From Bradyrhizobium diazoefficiens USDA 110 (GTDB lineage Bacteria; Pseudomonadota; Alphaproteobacteria; Rhizobiales; Xanthobacteraceae): DNA of 64,000 bases. Where the stretch lies: contig NC_004463.1 in NCBI RefSeq assembly GCF_000011365.1, positions 2,652,001 through 2,716,000 of the forward strand. Reading direction: 5' to 3'. Positions within the stretch are counted from its first letter, which is position 1, and each line of letters starts with the position of its first letter. A program made the position numbers and the translations under genes. Positions 55,248 to 64,000 of the stretch are shown piece after piece. The notes beneath the pieces are model-generated. The model had not been told where the DNA came from, did no database searches, and was given only the letters and a program-made list of their open reading frames with translations.

Positions 55248-55706
55248 TCAACCTTGCGGGTTCCGGATCTGCCGCAGCGCCTCGCCTGCGGCCATCGCCG
55301 CGGTCATGGCGACATTGAGCGACCGCAGTCCCGGGGCGATCGGGATCACCAGCCGCGCATCCGCGGCCTCGACCACCGCGTCGGTGACGCCGGCGCTCTC
55401 GCGCCCGAATAGCAGGATGTCCGACGTCTGGTAACGGAAATCGCGGTAGTCGGTGGCAGCCTTCGTGGTGAACAGCAGCAGCCGGCAGCCCTGTGCCGCG
55501 CGCCACTCCTCGAATTGCGGCCAGGAGACATGGCGGGTGATGCTGACTTGGTCGAGGTAATCCATTCCCGCCCGGCGGAAATGCCGGTCGGAGACGGGGA
55601 ACCCTGCCGGTTCGATGATGTGGGCGGCCAGCCCAAGGCAGGCGCAGAGCCTGAGAATCGTGCCGGTGTTCTGGGGGATGTCGGGCTGGAAGAGCGCTAT
55701 CTGCAT
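55248..55706 (-). CDS. trmL: tRNA (cytidine/uridine-34-2'-O)-methyltransferase
   Basis: A 152-residue SPOUT methyltransferase. It starts MQIALFQPDIPQNTGTILRL, with the family's conserved N-T-G and the knot region LLFGRESAGVTDAVV and IPIAPGLRSLNVAMTAAMAA. It methylates the wobble base of certain leucine tRNAs. The ATG at 55706 is the family start; upstream codons are not conserved. It heads a tRNA-modification operon with queE and queD, which also act at anticodon position 34 of other tRNAs. Confidence 0.94.
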   Translation of the reverse strand: MQIALFQPDIPQNTGTILRLCACLGLAAHIIEPAGFPVSDRHFRRAGMDYLDQVSITRHVSWPQFEEWRAAQGCRLLLFTTKAATDYRDFRYQTSDILLFGRESAGVTDAVVEAADARLVIPIAPGLRSLNVAMTAAMAAGEALRQIRNPQG

Positions 55707-55983
55707 GGGCGGCGGCGGGTTGGTTGTGGGCCGGAAATGTCTCAATAAAACATCGCTGGCCGCGGAATTCGTGCATTGCACGCTTCCCCGCCGTTAGCGG
55801 GCTTGCGCTCGCCCGGCAAGGGTGCCAATAGAACGATTCTGGACTGCTGTTTTCGCTTGTTTTGGCGGGGACAAGCGAAGTTCTGCCGCCGCGGGGGGTC
55901 GCGGGCGCCGGCAGCCAGTTCTGGGGACCTTGGGGGCCCCCGGAGCGGTTCCACCGGTAGCATAAGAAGAAAGGGTTGGAATC

Positions 55984-56514
55984 GTGACGACAGCGTCTTC
56001 GGCGGACCATCCGACACGCCGTGATTTCTTATTCGTTGCAACGGGGGCAGCTGCAGCAGTAGGGGGCGCAGCTGCGCTCTGGCCCTTCATCTCCCAAATG
56101 AATCCTGATGCCTCGACCATCGCGGCCGGTGCGCCGATCGAGGTCGATCTCAGCCCGATCGCCGAGGGCCAGGACATCAAGGTATTCTGGCGCGGCAAGC
56201 CGATCTACATCAGCCACCGCACCAAGAAGCAGATCGACGAGGCGCGCGCCGTCAACGTGGCGAGCCTGCCCGATCCGCAGAGCGACGAGGCCCGGGTCAA
56301 GTCCGGCCATGAGCAGTGGCTGGTCGTGATCGGTATCTGCACCCATCTCGGCTGCATCCCGATCGCTCATGAGGGCAACTACGACGGGTTCTTCTGCCCC
56401 TGCCATGGTTCGCAGTACGATTCGTCCGGCCGCATCCGTCAGGGGCCCGCGCCCGCGAACCTGCCGGTGCCGCCGTACCAGTTCGTTTCCGACACCAAAA
56501 TCCAGATCGGCTGA
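55984..56514 (+). CDS. petA: Rieske iron-sulfur subunit of cytochrome bc1
   Basis: A 176-residue Rieske protein. A twin-arginine-type start ([18 protein letters not shown]) also serves as membrane anchor. The 2Fe-2S ligands are in CTHLGCIP and CPCHGSQYD, with the Gly/Pro-rich loop after them. It transfers electrons from quinol to cytochrome c1. The start is GTG at 55984, after AAAGGG. It is 62 bases before fbcH and forms the bc1 operon with it. Confidence 0.95.
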   Translation: MTTASSADHPTRRDFLFVATGAAAAVGGAAALWPFISQMNPDASTIAAGAPIEVDLSPIAEGQDIKVFWRGKPIYISHRTKKQIDEARAVNVASLPDPQSDEARVKSGHEQWLVVIGICTHLGCIPIAHEGNYDGFFCPCHGSQYDSSGRIRQGPAPANLPVPPYQFVSDTKIQIG

Positions 56515-56576
56515 GCTTCGGACCCTTGTCCGAAGCTTCGCGCCGTCTCGTCGTATTATTTCCTCAGGATCGCATC

Positions 56577-58640
56577 ATGAGCGGACCATCCGACTACCAG
56601 CCGAGCAATCCGGCCCTGCAATGGATCGAGCGGCGCCTGCCGATCCTCGGCCTCATGCACTCCTCCTTCGTCGCCTACCCCACTCCGCGCAATCTGAACT
56701 ACTGGTGGACGTTCGGCGCCATCCTCTCCTTCATGCTGGGGATGCAGATCCTGACCGGCGTGATCCTGGCGATGCACTACACGCCGCATGCCGATCTCGC
56801 CTTCAAGTCGGTCGAGCTGATCGTCCGCGACGTCAACTACGGCTGGCTGCTGCGCAACATGCATGCCTGTGGCGCGTCGATGTTCTTCTTCGCGGTCTAC
56901 GTCCACATGCTGCGCGGCCTCTATTACGGTTCCTACAAGGAGCCGCGTGAGGTGCTGTGGATCCTCGGCGTCATCATCTACCTCCTGATGATGGCGACCG
57001 GCTTCATGGGCTACGTGCTCCCCTGGGGCCAGATGAGCTTCTGGGGGGCCACCGTCATCACCAACCTGTTCTCCGCCATTCCCTATTTCGGCGAGAGCAT
57101 CGTGACGCTGCTGTGGGGCGGCTATTCGGTCGGCAATCCGACGCTGAACCGCTTCTTCTCGCTGCATTATCTGCTACCGTTCCTGATCGCGGGCGTCGTC
57201 GTGCTCCACGTCTGGGCGCTGCATGTCGCCGGCCAGAACAATCCTGAGGGCGTCGAGCCGAAATCGGAAAAGGACACGGTGCCGTTCACGCCGCATGCCA
57301 CCATCAAGGACATGTTCGGCGTCGCCTGCTTCCTGCTGCTCTACGCCTGGTTCATCTTCTACATGCCGAACTATCTCGGCGACGCCGACAACTACATTCC
57401 GGCGAATCCGGGCGTGACGCCGCCGCACATCGTGCCGGAATGGTATTACCTGCCGTTCTACGCGATCCTGCGCTCGATCCCGAACAAGCTCGCGGGCGTG
57501 ATCGGGATGTTCTCGGCGATCATCATCCTGTGCTTCCTGCCCTGGCTCGATGCCGCCAAGACCAGGTCGTCGAAGTACCGCCCCCTGGCCAAGCAGTTCT
57601 TCTGGATCTTCGTCGCGGTCTGCATCCTGCTCGGCTATCTCGGTGCGCAGCCGCCGGAAGGCATCTACGTGATCGCCGGCCGGGTCCTGACGGTCTGCTA
57701 CTTCGCCTATTTCCTGATCGTGCTGCCGCTGCTCTCGCGCATCGAGACGCCGCGGCCGGTGCCGAACTCGATCTCGGAGGCGATCCTCGCCAAGGGCGGC
57801 AAGGCGGTGGCCTCCGTCGCCATCGCGCTCGTCGCCGCCGGCGCGCTGTTCCTCGGCAGCTTGCAGGACGCGCGCGCCAACGAAGGCAGCGACAAGCCGC
57901 CGGGCAACAAATGGTCGTTCGCCGGTCCCTTCGGCAAGTTCGACCGCGGCGCGCTCCAGCGCGGCCTGAAGGTCTACAAGGAAGTCTGCGCCAGCTGCCA
58001 CGGCCTGTCCTACATCGCCTTCCGCAACCTCGCGGAAGCCGGCGGCCCCAGCTATTCGGTGGCGCAGGTGGCGGCGTTCGCGTCGGATTACAAGATCAAG
58101 GACGGTCCGAACGATGCCGGTGACATGTTCGAGCGCCCGGGCCGGCCGGCCGACTACTTCCCCTCGCCATTTCCGAACGAGCAGGCAGCCCGTGCGGCGA
58201 ACGGCGGTGCGGCGCCGCCCGACCTGTCGCTGATCACCAAGGCGCGCTCCTACGGCCGCGGCTTCCCCTGGTTCATCTTCGACTTCTTCACCCAGTACCA
58301 GGAGCAGGGCCCGGACTACGTCTCGGCGGTGCTCCAGGGTTTTGAGGAGAAGGTGCCGGAGGGTGTGACCATTCCGGAGGGCTCCTACTACAACAAGTAC
58401 TTCCCGGGCCACGCCATCAAGATGCCGAAGCCGCTCAGCGACGGCCAGGTCACCTATGACGACGGCTCGCCGGCCACGGTCGCGCAATATTCCAAGGACG
58501 TCACCACGTTCCTGATGTGGACCGCCGAGCCGCACATGGAAGCGCGCAAGCGCCTGGGCTTCCAGGTGTTCGTGTTCCTGATCATCTTCGCCGGCCTGAT
58601 GTACTTCACCAAGAAGAAGGTCTGGGCCGACTCGCACTGA
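56577..58640 (+). CDS. fbcH: fused cytochrome b / cytochrome c1
   Basis: A 687-residue polyprotein of the Bradyrhizobium FbcH type. Residues 1-about 410 are cytochrome b, with paired His ligands ([11 protein letters not shown] and YVHMLRG; later [20 protein letters not shown]) and the quinol-site VPEWYYLPF. From about 415 a signal-like segment ([16 protein letters not shown], then ARA) precedes cytochrome c1 with CASCH heme motif near residue 470 and a C-terminal membrane anchor ending in KKKVWADSH. In Bradyrhizobium the precursor is cut after translocation into two proteins. The ATG at 56577 is used. A terminator follows. Confidence 0.96.
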   Translation: MSGPSDYQPSNPALQWIERRLPILGLMHSSFVAYPTPRNLNYWWTFGAILSFMLGMQILTGVILAMHYTPHADLAFKSVELIVRDVNYGWLLRNMHACGASMFFFAVYVHMLRGLYYGSYKEPREVLWILGVIIYLLMMATGFMGYVLPWGQMSFWGATVITNLFSAIPYFGESIVTLLWGGYSVGNPTLNRFFSLHYLLPFLIAGVVVLHVWALHVAGQNNPEGVEPKSEKDTVPFTPHATIKDMFGVACFLLLYAWFIFYMPNYLGDADNYIPANPGVTPPHIVPEWYYLPFYAILRSIPNKLAGVIGMFSAIIILCFLPWLDAAKTRSSKYRPLAKQFFWIFVAVCILLGYLGAQPPEGIYVIAGRVLTVCYFAYFLIVLPLLSRIETPRPVPNSISEAILAKGGKAVASVAIALVAAGALFLGSLQDARANEGSDKPPGNKWSFAGPFGKFDRGALQRGLKVYKEVCASCHGLSYIAFRNLAEAGGPSYSVAQVAAFASDYKIKDGPNDAGDMFERPGRPADYFPSPFPNEQAARAANGGAAPPDLSLITKARSYGRGFPWFIFDFFTQYQEQGPDYVSAVLQGFEEKVPEGVTIPEGSYYNKYFPGHAIKMPKPLSDGQVTYDDGSPATVAQYSKDVTTFLMWTAEPHMEARKRLGFQVFVFLIIFAGLMYFTKKKVWADSH

Positions 58641-58660
58641 GCGGCGCGAGACGAGAATGA

Positions 58661-58686
58661 AAAGGCCCCCGCTAGGGGGCTTTTTT
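58661..58686 (+). terminator. Rho-independent terminator of petA-fbcH
   Basis: AAAGGCCCCC, GCTA, GGGGGCTTTTTT: a GC-rich stem with a T-run, 20 bases after the fbcH stop. Confidence 0.9.
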
Positions 58687-58692
58687 GTTGCC

Positions 58693-58771
58693 GTCATTCC
58701 GGGACGATGCGTAAGCATCGAGCCCGGAATCTCGAGATTCCGGGTTCGCACTTCGTGCGCGCCGGAATGAC
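58693..58771. repeat. palindromic intergenic repeat, GTCATTCCGG type
   Basis: GTCATTCCGG at the left and CCGGAATGAC at the right, with inner GATGCGTAAGCATC and GGAATCTCGAGATTCC hairpins. It is a shorter relative of the copies at 26953, 34809 and 43617. Confidence 0.85.
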
Positions 58772-58850
58772 GGGACTGTGGATTGCGCCGCGCGCCCCCA
58801 GCGGCCAAAATGCCGCCAATCGCTCCCTCAGAAACTCACCGGAGGACATC

Positions 58851-59525
58851 ATGGGAACCGCCATCACCTTCAAGCGCCCGGACGGCAAGGACGCATCGGG
58901 CTATCTCGCCAATGCCGCGCGCGGCAACGCGCCGGGCGTGGTCGTGATCCAGGAATGGTGGGGGCTGTCGGACCAGATCAAGGGCCTGTGCGACCGCTTT
59001 GCGCTGGCCGGCTTCGACGCGCTCGCGCCCGACCTCTACAAGGGCAAGGTGGTGCCGTATCACGACATGGAGAGCGCCAACAAGGAAATGAACTCGCTCG
59101 ACTTCATGGACGCCACCACGCAGACCGTGCGCGGCGCCACGCAATATTTGTCGCGCAACGGCGCCAAGGTCGGGCTGACAGGCTTCTGCCTCGGCGGCGC
59201 CGTCACCATCATCGGCGCGACCAAGATCCCGGAGCTTGCGGCCGGCGTCGTGTTCTACGGCATTCCGCCGGAGCAGGCGGCCAAGCCCGCCGACGTCAAG
59301 ATTCCGCTCCAGGCCCATTTCGCCAACAAGGACGATTGGTGCACGCCGGAGCTGGTCAACGGCTTCGAGAAGGCGATGAAGGCCGCCGGCAAGTCGCTGG
59401 AGCTGTTCCGCTATGACGCCGAGCACGCCTTCGTCAACGAGCAGCGCCAGGCCGTGCACGACCGCGAAGCCGCCGAGCTCGCCTGGGGCAGGGCGACGGA
59501 GTTCTTCCGGAAGCATCTGGGGTAA
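58851..59525 (+). CDS. dienelactone hydrolase family protein
   Basis: A 224-residue alpha/beta hydrolase of the dienelactone hydrolase type. The nucleophile is Cys in GLTGFCLGGAVT; the other members of the triad are likely Asp in HFANKDDWC and His in DAEHAFVN. It opens ester or lactone bonds; the natural substrate is unknown. GGAGGA precedes the ATG at 58851. It is a single gene on the far side of the bc1 terminator. Confidence 0.9.
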   Translation: MGTAITFKRPDGKDASGYLANAARGNAPGVVVIQEWWGLSDQIKGLCDRFALAGFDALAPDLYKGKVVPYHDMESANKEMNSLDFMDATTQTVRGATQYLSRNGAKVGLTGFCLGGAVTIIGATKIPELAAGVVFYGIPPEQAAKPADVKIPLQAHFANKDDWCTPELVNGFEKAMKAAGKSLELFRYDAEHAFVNEQRQAVHDREAAELAWGRATEFFRKHLG

Positions 59526-59590
59526 CGGGGGCGGCCTGCGGCGCGAGCCAACTAACGTCTCTTGCTGGACCACGACTGCAATTGCCTTTT

Positions 59591-59611
59591 GCAACTATAA
59601 GCCGTAGTTGC
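59591..59611. repeat. short palindrome before the DMP19-domain gene
   Basis: GCAACTA and TAGTTGC are perfect 7-base arms around TAAGCCG, 35 bases before the gene start. It could be an operator; nothing else supports this. Confidence 0.35.
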
Positions 59612-59645
59612 ATGGCGTTTCGCCATGGTGAACGTGGGAGGCGTA

Positions 59646-60848
59646 ATGATCGAAGGAAGCCGGTTAACAACAGTTGTCGTGTCTCTCGATGCGCTGGAGG
59701 CGGCTCAAGCACCTGAGAAGGCTGACTACCTGACCGAGGCGGTGGTCTACTACGTCAATGAAATTCAACGCGTCGGCGTCTACAAGGGACGTGAACTGCC
59801 GGCTGTGGCCATGCAGGCCTATCACGCCGACTACTATCTCGCTCAGGTCAACAACGGCGGTCACAGTCAGTTCATCGGTAACACGGGCGTTGCGATGCTG
59901 CCGACGACATCTGGCGATGCGCTCGCTGGACTGAAGGCTATGGGAGCGGCCGCGCAACACCAGATCCTGCAGGAAATGATGGACTGGGTGAAAGCCAATA
60001 CCGGCGAGGCTGCACTGCAAAACGGCTTCGGAGAGCGCGCCGCGCCGCTCGATGCGCTTGACCGTCGCTTCTATGAGGCCGAACGACAGCAACCAATGAC
60101 GCAGCTGGCAGCCCGGTGGATCGCGAACTGGCCCGAATTGCGCGCCGTAGCCAAGCAGCAATACGCATCCGAAATCCAGCGGCTTGCGCAACTTAATCCG
60201 CATCTGTCGCAGCGACGGATCTGGCGAGGCGTTCGCCAGATCCGCTTCCAGATGACTGACCGCTTGCAAATCACGGTCGCCGCAGCATGCGGGGCGGTGG
60301 CGCCCGAGCCAGAGCTCAAGCTCATGGTTCTTGCAGGAAGCAGTATGGAGGTGGAAGGGCAGCAATGCATGGCCTTCGGCGTTAAGACAGACAAGGGCGC
60401 GCGACTCTGCGTTTATGAGGATGCGGGTGGACAACTTTATGAGTACGGCCCGGGCAGCCAGAGCCCGAAGCCTGCGGAAATGCATGAAATTTTGAAGAGC
60501 TTTCCGCCATCACTGGTGGGCGGGCGGCTATCTGTTGTGGGGGCTGACGCGATCCGGAATTTCTCGAGGATCGCCGAGCAAAACCTTGCAGCCGAAGCCA
60601 TCGACCTGCTGTTGCGGAAGTCGGGTCTGGATCCGACCGCGATGATCACGGCGTTGGACGTGAGCGACGACCGGGCGGCATGGCATGCGGTCACAGGGAA
60701 GACCTGCGTTTTGATTGAAACCTTGGGCGACCGCGCCAACATGATCGGACCTGACGGCAGGCCCGCGCTCACGGTCACGCGGGCCGAAATCGAACGACAT
60801 GCCGCGGAGGCGGCTGTGGGGCGCGACAGCCTGGAGATCCAGGCATAA
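59646..60848 (+). CDS. protein with N-terminal DMP19 (DUF4375) domain
   Basis: A 400-residue protein. Residues about 25-135 match the DMP19/DUF4375 type (AYHADYYLAQVNNGGHSQFI), a fold known from a DNA-mimic protein of Neisseria and from other small proteins. The remaining 260 residues include CMAFGVKTDKGARLCVYEDA and a C-terminal mixed alpha/beta part that I do not recognise. The ATG at 59646 follows GGGAGG; an upstream start at 59625 is weaker. It lies just before the trp leader, in the same direction but with no sign of being in its operon. Confidence 0.7.
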   Translation: MIEGSRLTTVVVSLDALEAAQAPEKADYLTEAVVYYVNEIQRVGVYKGRELPAVAMQAYHADYYLAQVNNGGHSQFIGNTGVAMLPTTSGDALAGLKAMGAAAQHQILQEMMDWVKANTGEAALQNGFGERAAPLDALDRRFYEAERQQPMTQLAARWIANWPELRAVAKQQYASEIQRLAQLNPHLSQRRIWRGVRQIRFQMTDRLQITVAAACGAVAPEPELKLMVLAGSSMEVEGQQCMAFGVKTDKGARLCVYEDAGGQLYEYGPGSQSPKPAEMHEILKSFPPSLVGGRLSVVGADAIRNFSRIAEQNLAAEAIDLLLRKSGLDPTAMITALDVSDDRAAWHAVTGKTCVLIETLGDRANMIGPDGRPALTVTRAEIERHAAEAAVGRDSLEIQA

Positions 60849-60934
60849 GCCGCAACGCGATCCGCGCCATTTTGGTGATCGAGGCCGCCCGGCCGCCCTT
60901 GACGCCGTCCCCGCGCCATGGTGAGTATCCGCCC

Positions 60935-60982
60935 ATGAGCACCGCCGTCCGCCCAGCCCGTCTTTGGTGGCGCACCTCCTAA
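60935..60982 (+). CDS. trpL: trp operon leader peptide
   Basis: A 15-codon reading frame, ATG to TAA, encoding MSTAVRPARLWWRTS with two Trp codons in tandem (60965-60970), 115 bases upstream of trpE(G). Tandem Trp codons in a short translated leader just before a tryptophan gene are the hallmark of ribosome-mediated attenuation, known for rhizobial trpE(G). A ribosome stalling there when Trp-tRNA is scarce would free downstream RNA to form an anti-terminator. Confidence 0.85.
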   Translation: MSTAVRPARLWWRTS

Positions 60983-61045
60983 GAGGTGGCCGGTGCGATT
61001 TCTTTTCCCAAAATCGTCGAAGGTCGCCCACGCAGTGCGGCGGCC
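60966..61045 (+). promoter_or_regulatory. trp attenuator region with alternative hairpins
   Basis: Competing pairings are visible. GGTG over the Trp codons can pair with CACC (60973-60976); CACCTC (60973-60978) can pair with GAGGTG (60983-60988); CGCACC (60971-60976) can pair with GGTGCG (60992-60997), which is followed by ATTTCTTTT. A further hairpin GGTCGCC / GGCGGCC spans 61022-61045. Which one is the terminator is not decided. Confidence 0.6.
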
Positions 61046-61097
61046 TGATCGTTTGTCCTGTGTGGCGTTCCCTCGGCAAGTTTCGTAAGAGGACGAC

Positions 61098-63263
61098 ATG
61101 AACAGGACAGTCTTTGCCCTCCCGGCCAGAAGCGATTACGTGACCCGCGGCGGTCTCGCGATCACGCGCGTGGCGGAGCAGTTTACCGGCGGCGCGAGCC
61201 GGCTCGACGATCTCGTCAACCTGCTCGACCGCCGCCGCGGCGTGGTGCTGTCCTCGGGCACGACCGTGCCGGGCCGCTACGAGAGCTTCGACCTCGGCTT
61301 CTCCGATCCGCCGCTCAAGCTCGAGACCACAGGCGTCAATTTCAAGCTGGAAGCCCTGAACGAGCGCGGCCAGGTGCTGATCGCCTTCCTTGCCGATGTC
61401 CTGCGCGAGCCCTGCGTGGTGATATCCGAAAAGACCGCTTCGCGCCTCGCCGGCCACATCATCCGCGGCGATGCCCCGGTCGAGGAAGACCAGCGCACCC
61501 GGCGCGCCAGCGTGGTGTCGCTGGTGCGCGACCTCGTCGCCGCCTTCTCCGCCAATGACGACGGGCTGCTCGGCCTGTTCGGCGCCTTCGCCTACGATCT
61601 CGTGTTCCAGATCGAGGATCTCGTGCAGAAGCGCGCGCGCGAGAGCGACCAGCGCGACATCGTGCTCTACGTTCCCGATCGCCTGCTGGCCTATGACCGC
61701 GCCACCGGCCGCGGCGTCGTGCTCAGCTACGACTTCACGTGGAAGGGCAGATCCACCGAGGGCCTGCCGCGCGAGACCGCCGACAGCCCGTACATGAAGA
61801 CACCGCGCCAGGGCTTTGCCGATCATGCGCCCGGCGAATACCAGGCCACCGTCGAGACCGCGCGCGCGGCCTTTGCCCGCGGCGATCTGTTCGAGGCCGT
61901 GCCGGGCCAGCTGTTCGCCGAGCCCTGCGATCGTTCTCCGGCGGAAGTGTTCCAGCGCCTCTGTGTCATCAACCCGTCGCCCTACGGCGCGCTGATGAAT
62001 CTCGGCGACGGCGAGTTTCTCGTCTCCGCCTCGCCCGAGATGTTCGTGCGTTCGGACGGCCGCCGCGTCGAGACCTGCCCGATCTCGGGCACCATCGCGC
62101 GCGGCACCGATGCGATCGGCGATGCCGAGCAGATCCGCCAGCTCCTGAATTCGGAGAAGGACGAGTTCGAGCTCAACATGTGCACCGACGTTGATCGCAA
62201 CGACAAGGCGCGCGTCTGCGTCCCCGGCACCATCAAGGTGCTGGCGCGCCGGCAGATCGAGACCTACTCAAAACTGTTCCACACCGTCGACCACGTCGAG
62301 GGCATGCTGCGTCCCGGCTTCGACGCGCTCGATGCCTTCCTCACCCATGCCTGGGCCGTCACCGTGACAGGTGCGCCGAAGCTCTGGGCGATGCAGTTCG
62401 TCGAGGATCACGAGCGGTCGCCGCGGCGCTGGTATGCGGGTGCGATCGGCGCGGTGAATTTCGACGGCAGCATCAATACCGGCCTCACCATCCGCACCAT
62501 CCGCATGAAGGATGGTCTCGCCGAGGTGCGCGTCGGCGCCACCTGCCTGTTCGATTCCGATCCCGCTGCCGAGGACCGCGAATGCCAGGTCAAGGCGGCG
62601 GCGCTGTTCCAGGCGCTGCGCGGCGATCCGCCAAAACCGCTCTCGACCTTTGCGCCCGATGCGACCGGAAGCGGCAAGCGGGTGCTGCTGATCGACCACG
62701 ACGACAGCTTCGTGCACATGCTCGCCGACTATTTCCGCCAGGTCGGCGCCAGCGTCACCGTGGTCCGCTATGTGCATGCGCTCGACATGCTCAAGCAGAA
62801 GAGGTGGGATTTGCTGGTGCTGTCGCCCGGCCCGGGCAGGCCCGAAGATTTCGGGATCAGGAAGACGATCGATGCGGCGCTGGAGAACAAGCTGCCGGTG
62901 TTCGGCGTCTGCCTCGGCGTGCAGGCGATCGGCGAATATTTTGGCGGCGAGCTCGGCCAGCTCACGCATCCCGCCCACGGCCGGCCCTCGCGGGTGCAGG
63001 TGCGCGGCGGCCGCCTGATGCGCAATTTGCCGAGCGAGATCGTGATCGGCCGCTATCACTCGCTCTATGTCGAGCGCGACAGCATGCCGGAGGTTTTGTC
63101 CGTCACCGCCAGCACCGAGGACGGCGTCGCTATGGCGCTGGAGCACAAGACCCTGCCGGTCGCGGGCGTGCAATTCCACCCGGAGTCGCTGATGTCGCTC
63201 GGCGGCGAGGTGGGCTTGAGGATTGTCGAGAACGCGTTCCGGCTGGATGCGCGTGTTGATTGA
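61098..63263 (+). CDS. trpE: fused anthranilate synthase TrpE(G)
   Basis: A 721-residue fusion of the two anthranilate synthase parts, which turns chorismate and glutamine into anthranilate, the first step to tryptophan. The TrpE part occupies residues 1-about 515 (INPSPYGALMNLGDGEFLVS, CPISGTIARGTD, EFELNMCTDVDRNDKARVC). The TrpG glutamine amidotransferase part starts near 530 (VLLIDHDDSFVHMLADYF), with the catalytic Cys near 605 in FGVCLGVQ and His/Glu in GVQFHPESLMS. The fusion is typical of rhizobia. It is preceded by a leader peptide and attenuator. Confidence 0.96.
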   Translation: MNRTVFALPARSDYVTRGGLAITRVAEQFTGGASRLDDLVNLLDRRRGVVLSSGTTVPGRYESFDLGFSDPPLKLETTGVNFKLEALNERGQVLIAFLADVLREPCVVISEKTASRLAGHIIRGDAPVEEDQRTRRASVVSLVRDLVAAFSANDDGLLGLFGAFAYDLVFQIEDLVQKRARESDQRDIVLYVPDRLLAYDRATGRGVVLSYDFTWKGRSTEGLPRETADSPYMKTPRQGFADHAPGEYQATVETARAAFARGDLFEAVPGQLFAEPCDRSPAEVFQRLCVINPSPYGALMNLGDGEFLVSASPEMFVRSDGRRVETCPISGTIARGTDAIGDAEQIRQLLNSEKDEFELNMCTDVDRNDKARVCVPGTIKVLARRQIETYSKLFHTVDHVEGMLRPGFDALDAFLTHAWAVTVTGAPKLWAMQFVEDHERSPRRWYAGAIGAVNFDGSINTGLTIRTIRMKDGLAEVRVGATCLFDSDPAAEDRECQVKAAALFQALRGDPPKPLSTFAPDATGSGKRVLLIDHDDSFVHMLADYFRQVGASVTVVRYVHALDMLKQKRWDLLVLSPGPGRPEDFGIRKTIDAALENKLPVFGVCLGVQAIGEYFGGELGQLTHPAHGRPSRVQVRGGRLMRNLPSEIVIGRYHSLYVERDSMPEVLSVTASTEDGVAMALEHKTLPVAGVQFHPESLMSLGGEVGLRIVENAFRLDARVD

Positions 63264-63272
63264 GAGGCACCA

Positions 63273-63812
63273 ATGACCTTTGACCACGACCTGAAGGCGA
63301 GCGTTCGCACCATTCCCGACTATCCCAAGCCGGGGATCATGTTCCGCGACATCACGACCCTGCTCGCGGATGCGCGCGCATTCCGCCGCGCCGTGGACGA
63401 GCTCGTGAACCCCTGGGCCGGCAACAAGATCGACAAGGTCGCCGGCATGGAGGCGCGGGGCTTCATCATCGGCGGCGCGGTGGCGCACCAGCTCTCCGCC
63501 GGCTTCGTGCCGATCCGCAAGAAGGGCAAGCTGCCGCACACCACTGTGCGCATCGCCTATTCGCTGGAATACGGCATCGACGAGATGGAGATGCATGTCG
63601 ACGCCATCCAGCCCGGCGAGCGTGTCATCCTGGTCGACGACCTCATCGCCACCGGCGGCACCGCGGAAGGTGCGGTGAAGCTGCTGCGCCAGATCGGCGC
63701 CAATGTCGTCGCCGCCTGCTTCATCATCGACCTGCCCGAGCTCGGCGGCGCCGCCAAGCTGCGCGCCATGGACGTGCCGGTGCGCACGCTGATGACGTTC
63801 GAGGGGCATTGA
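63273..63812 (+). CDS. apt: adenine phosphoribosyltransferase
   Basis: A 179-residue purine-salvage enzyme joining adenine and PRPP to AMP. It begins with the family's [20 protein letters not shown] and carries [16 protein letters not shown] and the PRPP-binding [17 protein letters not shown]. The start is 9 bases after the trpE(G) stop with GAGGCA upstream, so it may be read from the trp promoter as well as its own. The length is normal for the family. Confidence 0.95.
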   Translation: MTFDHDLKASVRTIPDYPKPGIMFRDITTLLADARAFRRAVDELVNPWAGNKIDKVAGMEARGFIIGGAVAHQLSAGFVPIRKKGKLPHTTVRIAYSLEYGIDEMEMHVDAIQPGERVILVDDLIATGGTAEGAVKLLRQIGANVVAACFIIDLPELGGAAKLRAMDVPVRTLMTFEGH

Positions 63813-63873
63813 GCGACGGCGGGCGCAGGATATCGCCCGGGTAAATTCTGGTCGGTGCAGGCCGAGGACGGGC

Positions 63874-63902
63874 TTCACCTCTCCCCGCTGGGGAGAGGTG
63901 AA
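63874..63902. repeat. perfect palindrome, TTCACCTCTCCCC type
   Basis: TTCACCTCTCCCC and GGGGAGAGGTGAA are exact 13-base arms around a 3-base loop. It is related to the element at 20405-20547, and lies between convergent genes, where it could act as a terminator in both directions. Confidence 0.8.
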
Positions 63903-63926
63903 CACCGAGTTCGCCGGCCGAGTGCT

Positions 63927-64000
63927 CTACGACCGCTGCAGGATCAGGCTGAGCTCGAGCTCCCGGAACGCGAGGTAGTTGCGCCGGGTCCACTGGTGCA
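63927..64000 (-). CDS. 3' end of an unidentified gene
   Basis: On the minus strand an open frame enters from the right edge and ends with a TAG at 63927-63929. The last residues are HQWTRRNYLAFRELELSLIL plus QRS. This looks like a natural helical C-terminus, and the convergent arrangement with a palindrome before apt fits. It is too short to name a family. Confidence 0.5.
   Translation of the reverse strand, partial: HQWTRRNYLAFRELELSLILQRS

Noticed and set aside
60905..60937. Alternative ATG (60918) for the trp leader peptide
   Set aside because: It is in another frame (60918 versus 60935) and its frame does not place the tandem Trp codons before a stop.

Overview
The window reads as a chromosomal segment of an alphaproteobacterium in the Bradyrhizobium / Nitrobacteraceae group. 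The main reasons are the cytochrome b and c1 genes fused into one fbcH reading frame behind a Rieske gene, a fused trpE(G) behind a tryptophan-rich leader peptide, a rhizobial-type glycerol ABC transporter operon (glpD-glpS-glpT-glpP-glpQ-glpU-glpV), a FixK-type TTG-N8-CAA box, high GC content with GC-rich third codon positions, and many palindromic intergenic repeats of the kind common in that group. This is inference from gene content; no database search was possible.

Layout. 1-9.3 kb: end of a DeoR/GlpR-type repressor, a PIN/Phd-type toxin-antitoxin pair wedged behind it, then the complete glycerol operon ending in a strong terminator. 9.4-15 kb: alpha/beta hydrolase, LuxR-type regulator, old-yellow-enzyme flavoprotein, DUF1993 protein, lytic transglycosylase. 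15-18.4 kb: a two-gene polysaccharide unit (HlyD-like protein plus PilZ-bearing family 2 glycosyltransferase). 18.6-22.4 kb: HtpX, a TPR protein and small unknown proteins. 22.6-26.2 kb: ScfR/RamB-type regulator divergent from isocitrate lyase, followed by a DUF4170 protein. 26.4-29.3 kb: small housekeeping enzymes (phosphoesterase, Nudix, GNAT). 29.4-32.4 kb: a probable Zur-controlled zinc uptake unit. 32.7-39.7 kb: four-gene MoxR / DUF58 / DUF4159 operon on the minus strand. 40-43.6 kb: tightly overlapping plus-strand operon (DUF1285, Nudix, DUF6111-like, CCA-adding enzyme, TauE/SafE).

43.8-52.1 kb looks more accessory: hemerythrin with a FixK box, an unknown membrane protein, XRE-cupin regulator, fasciclin protein, TspO with a Cys-rich partner, and two adjacent intact-looking insertion sequences (IS5-like and IS630-like). 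52.4-64 kb returns to core genes: HAD hydrolase, hemF, trmL-queE-queD (tRNA modification), petA-fbcH (cytochrome bc1), dienelactone hydrolase, a DMP19-domain protein, trpL-trpE(G), apt, and the 3' end of an unidentified gene.

The most informative non-obvious signals are: complementary degeneracy in the two glycerol-transporter ATPases, the short trpL leader peptide, a perfect Zur-like palindrome, a FixK-like box in front of hemerythrin, a TTTACAAA direct repeat in the aceA control region, and an IS630 element inserted exactly at the end of an IS5 element. No rRNA, tRNA, CRISPR array or prophage was seen.
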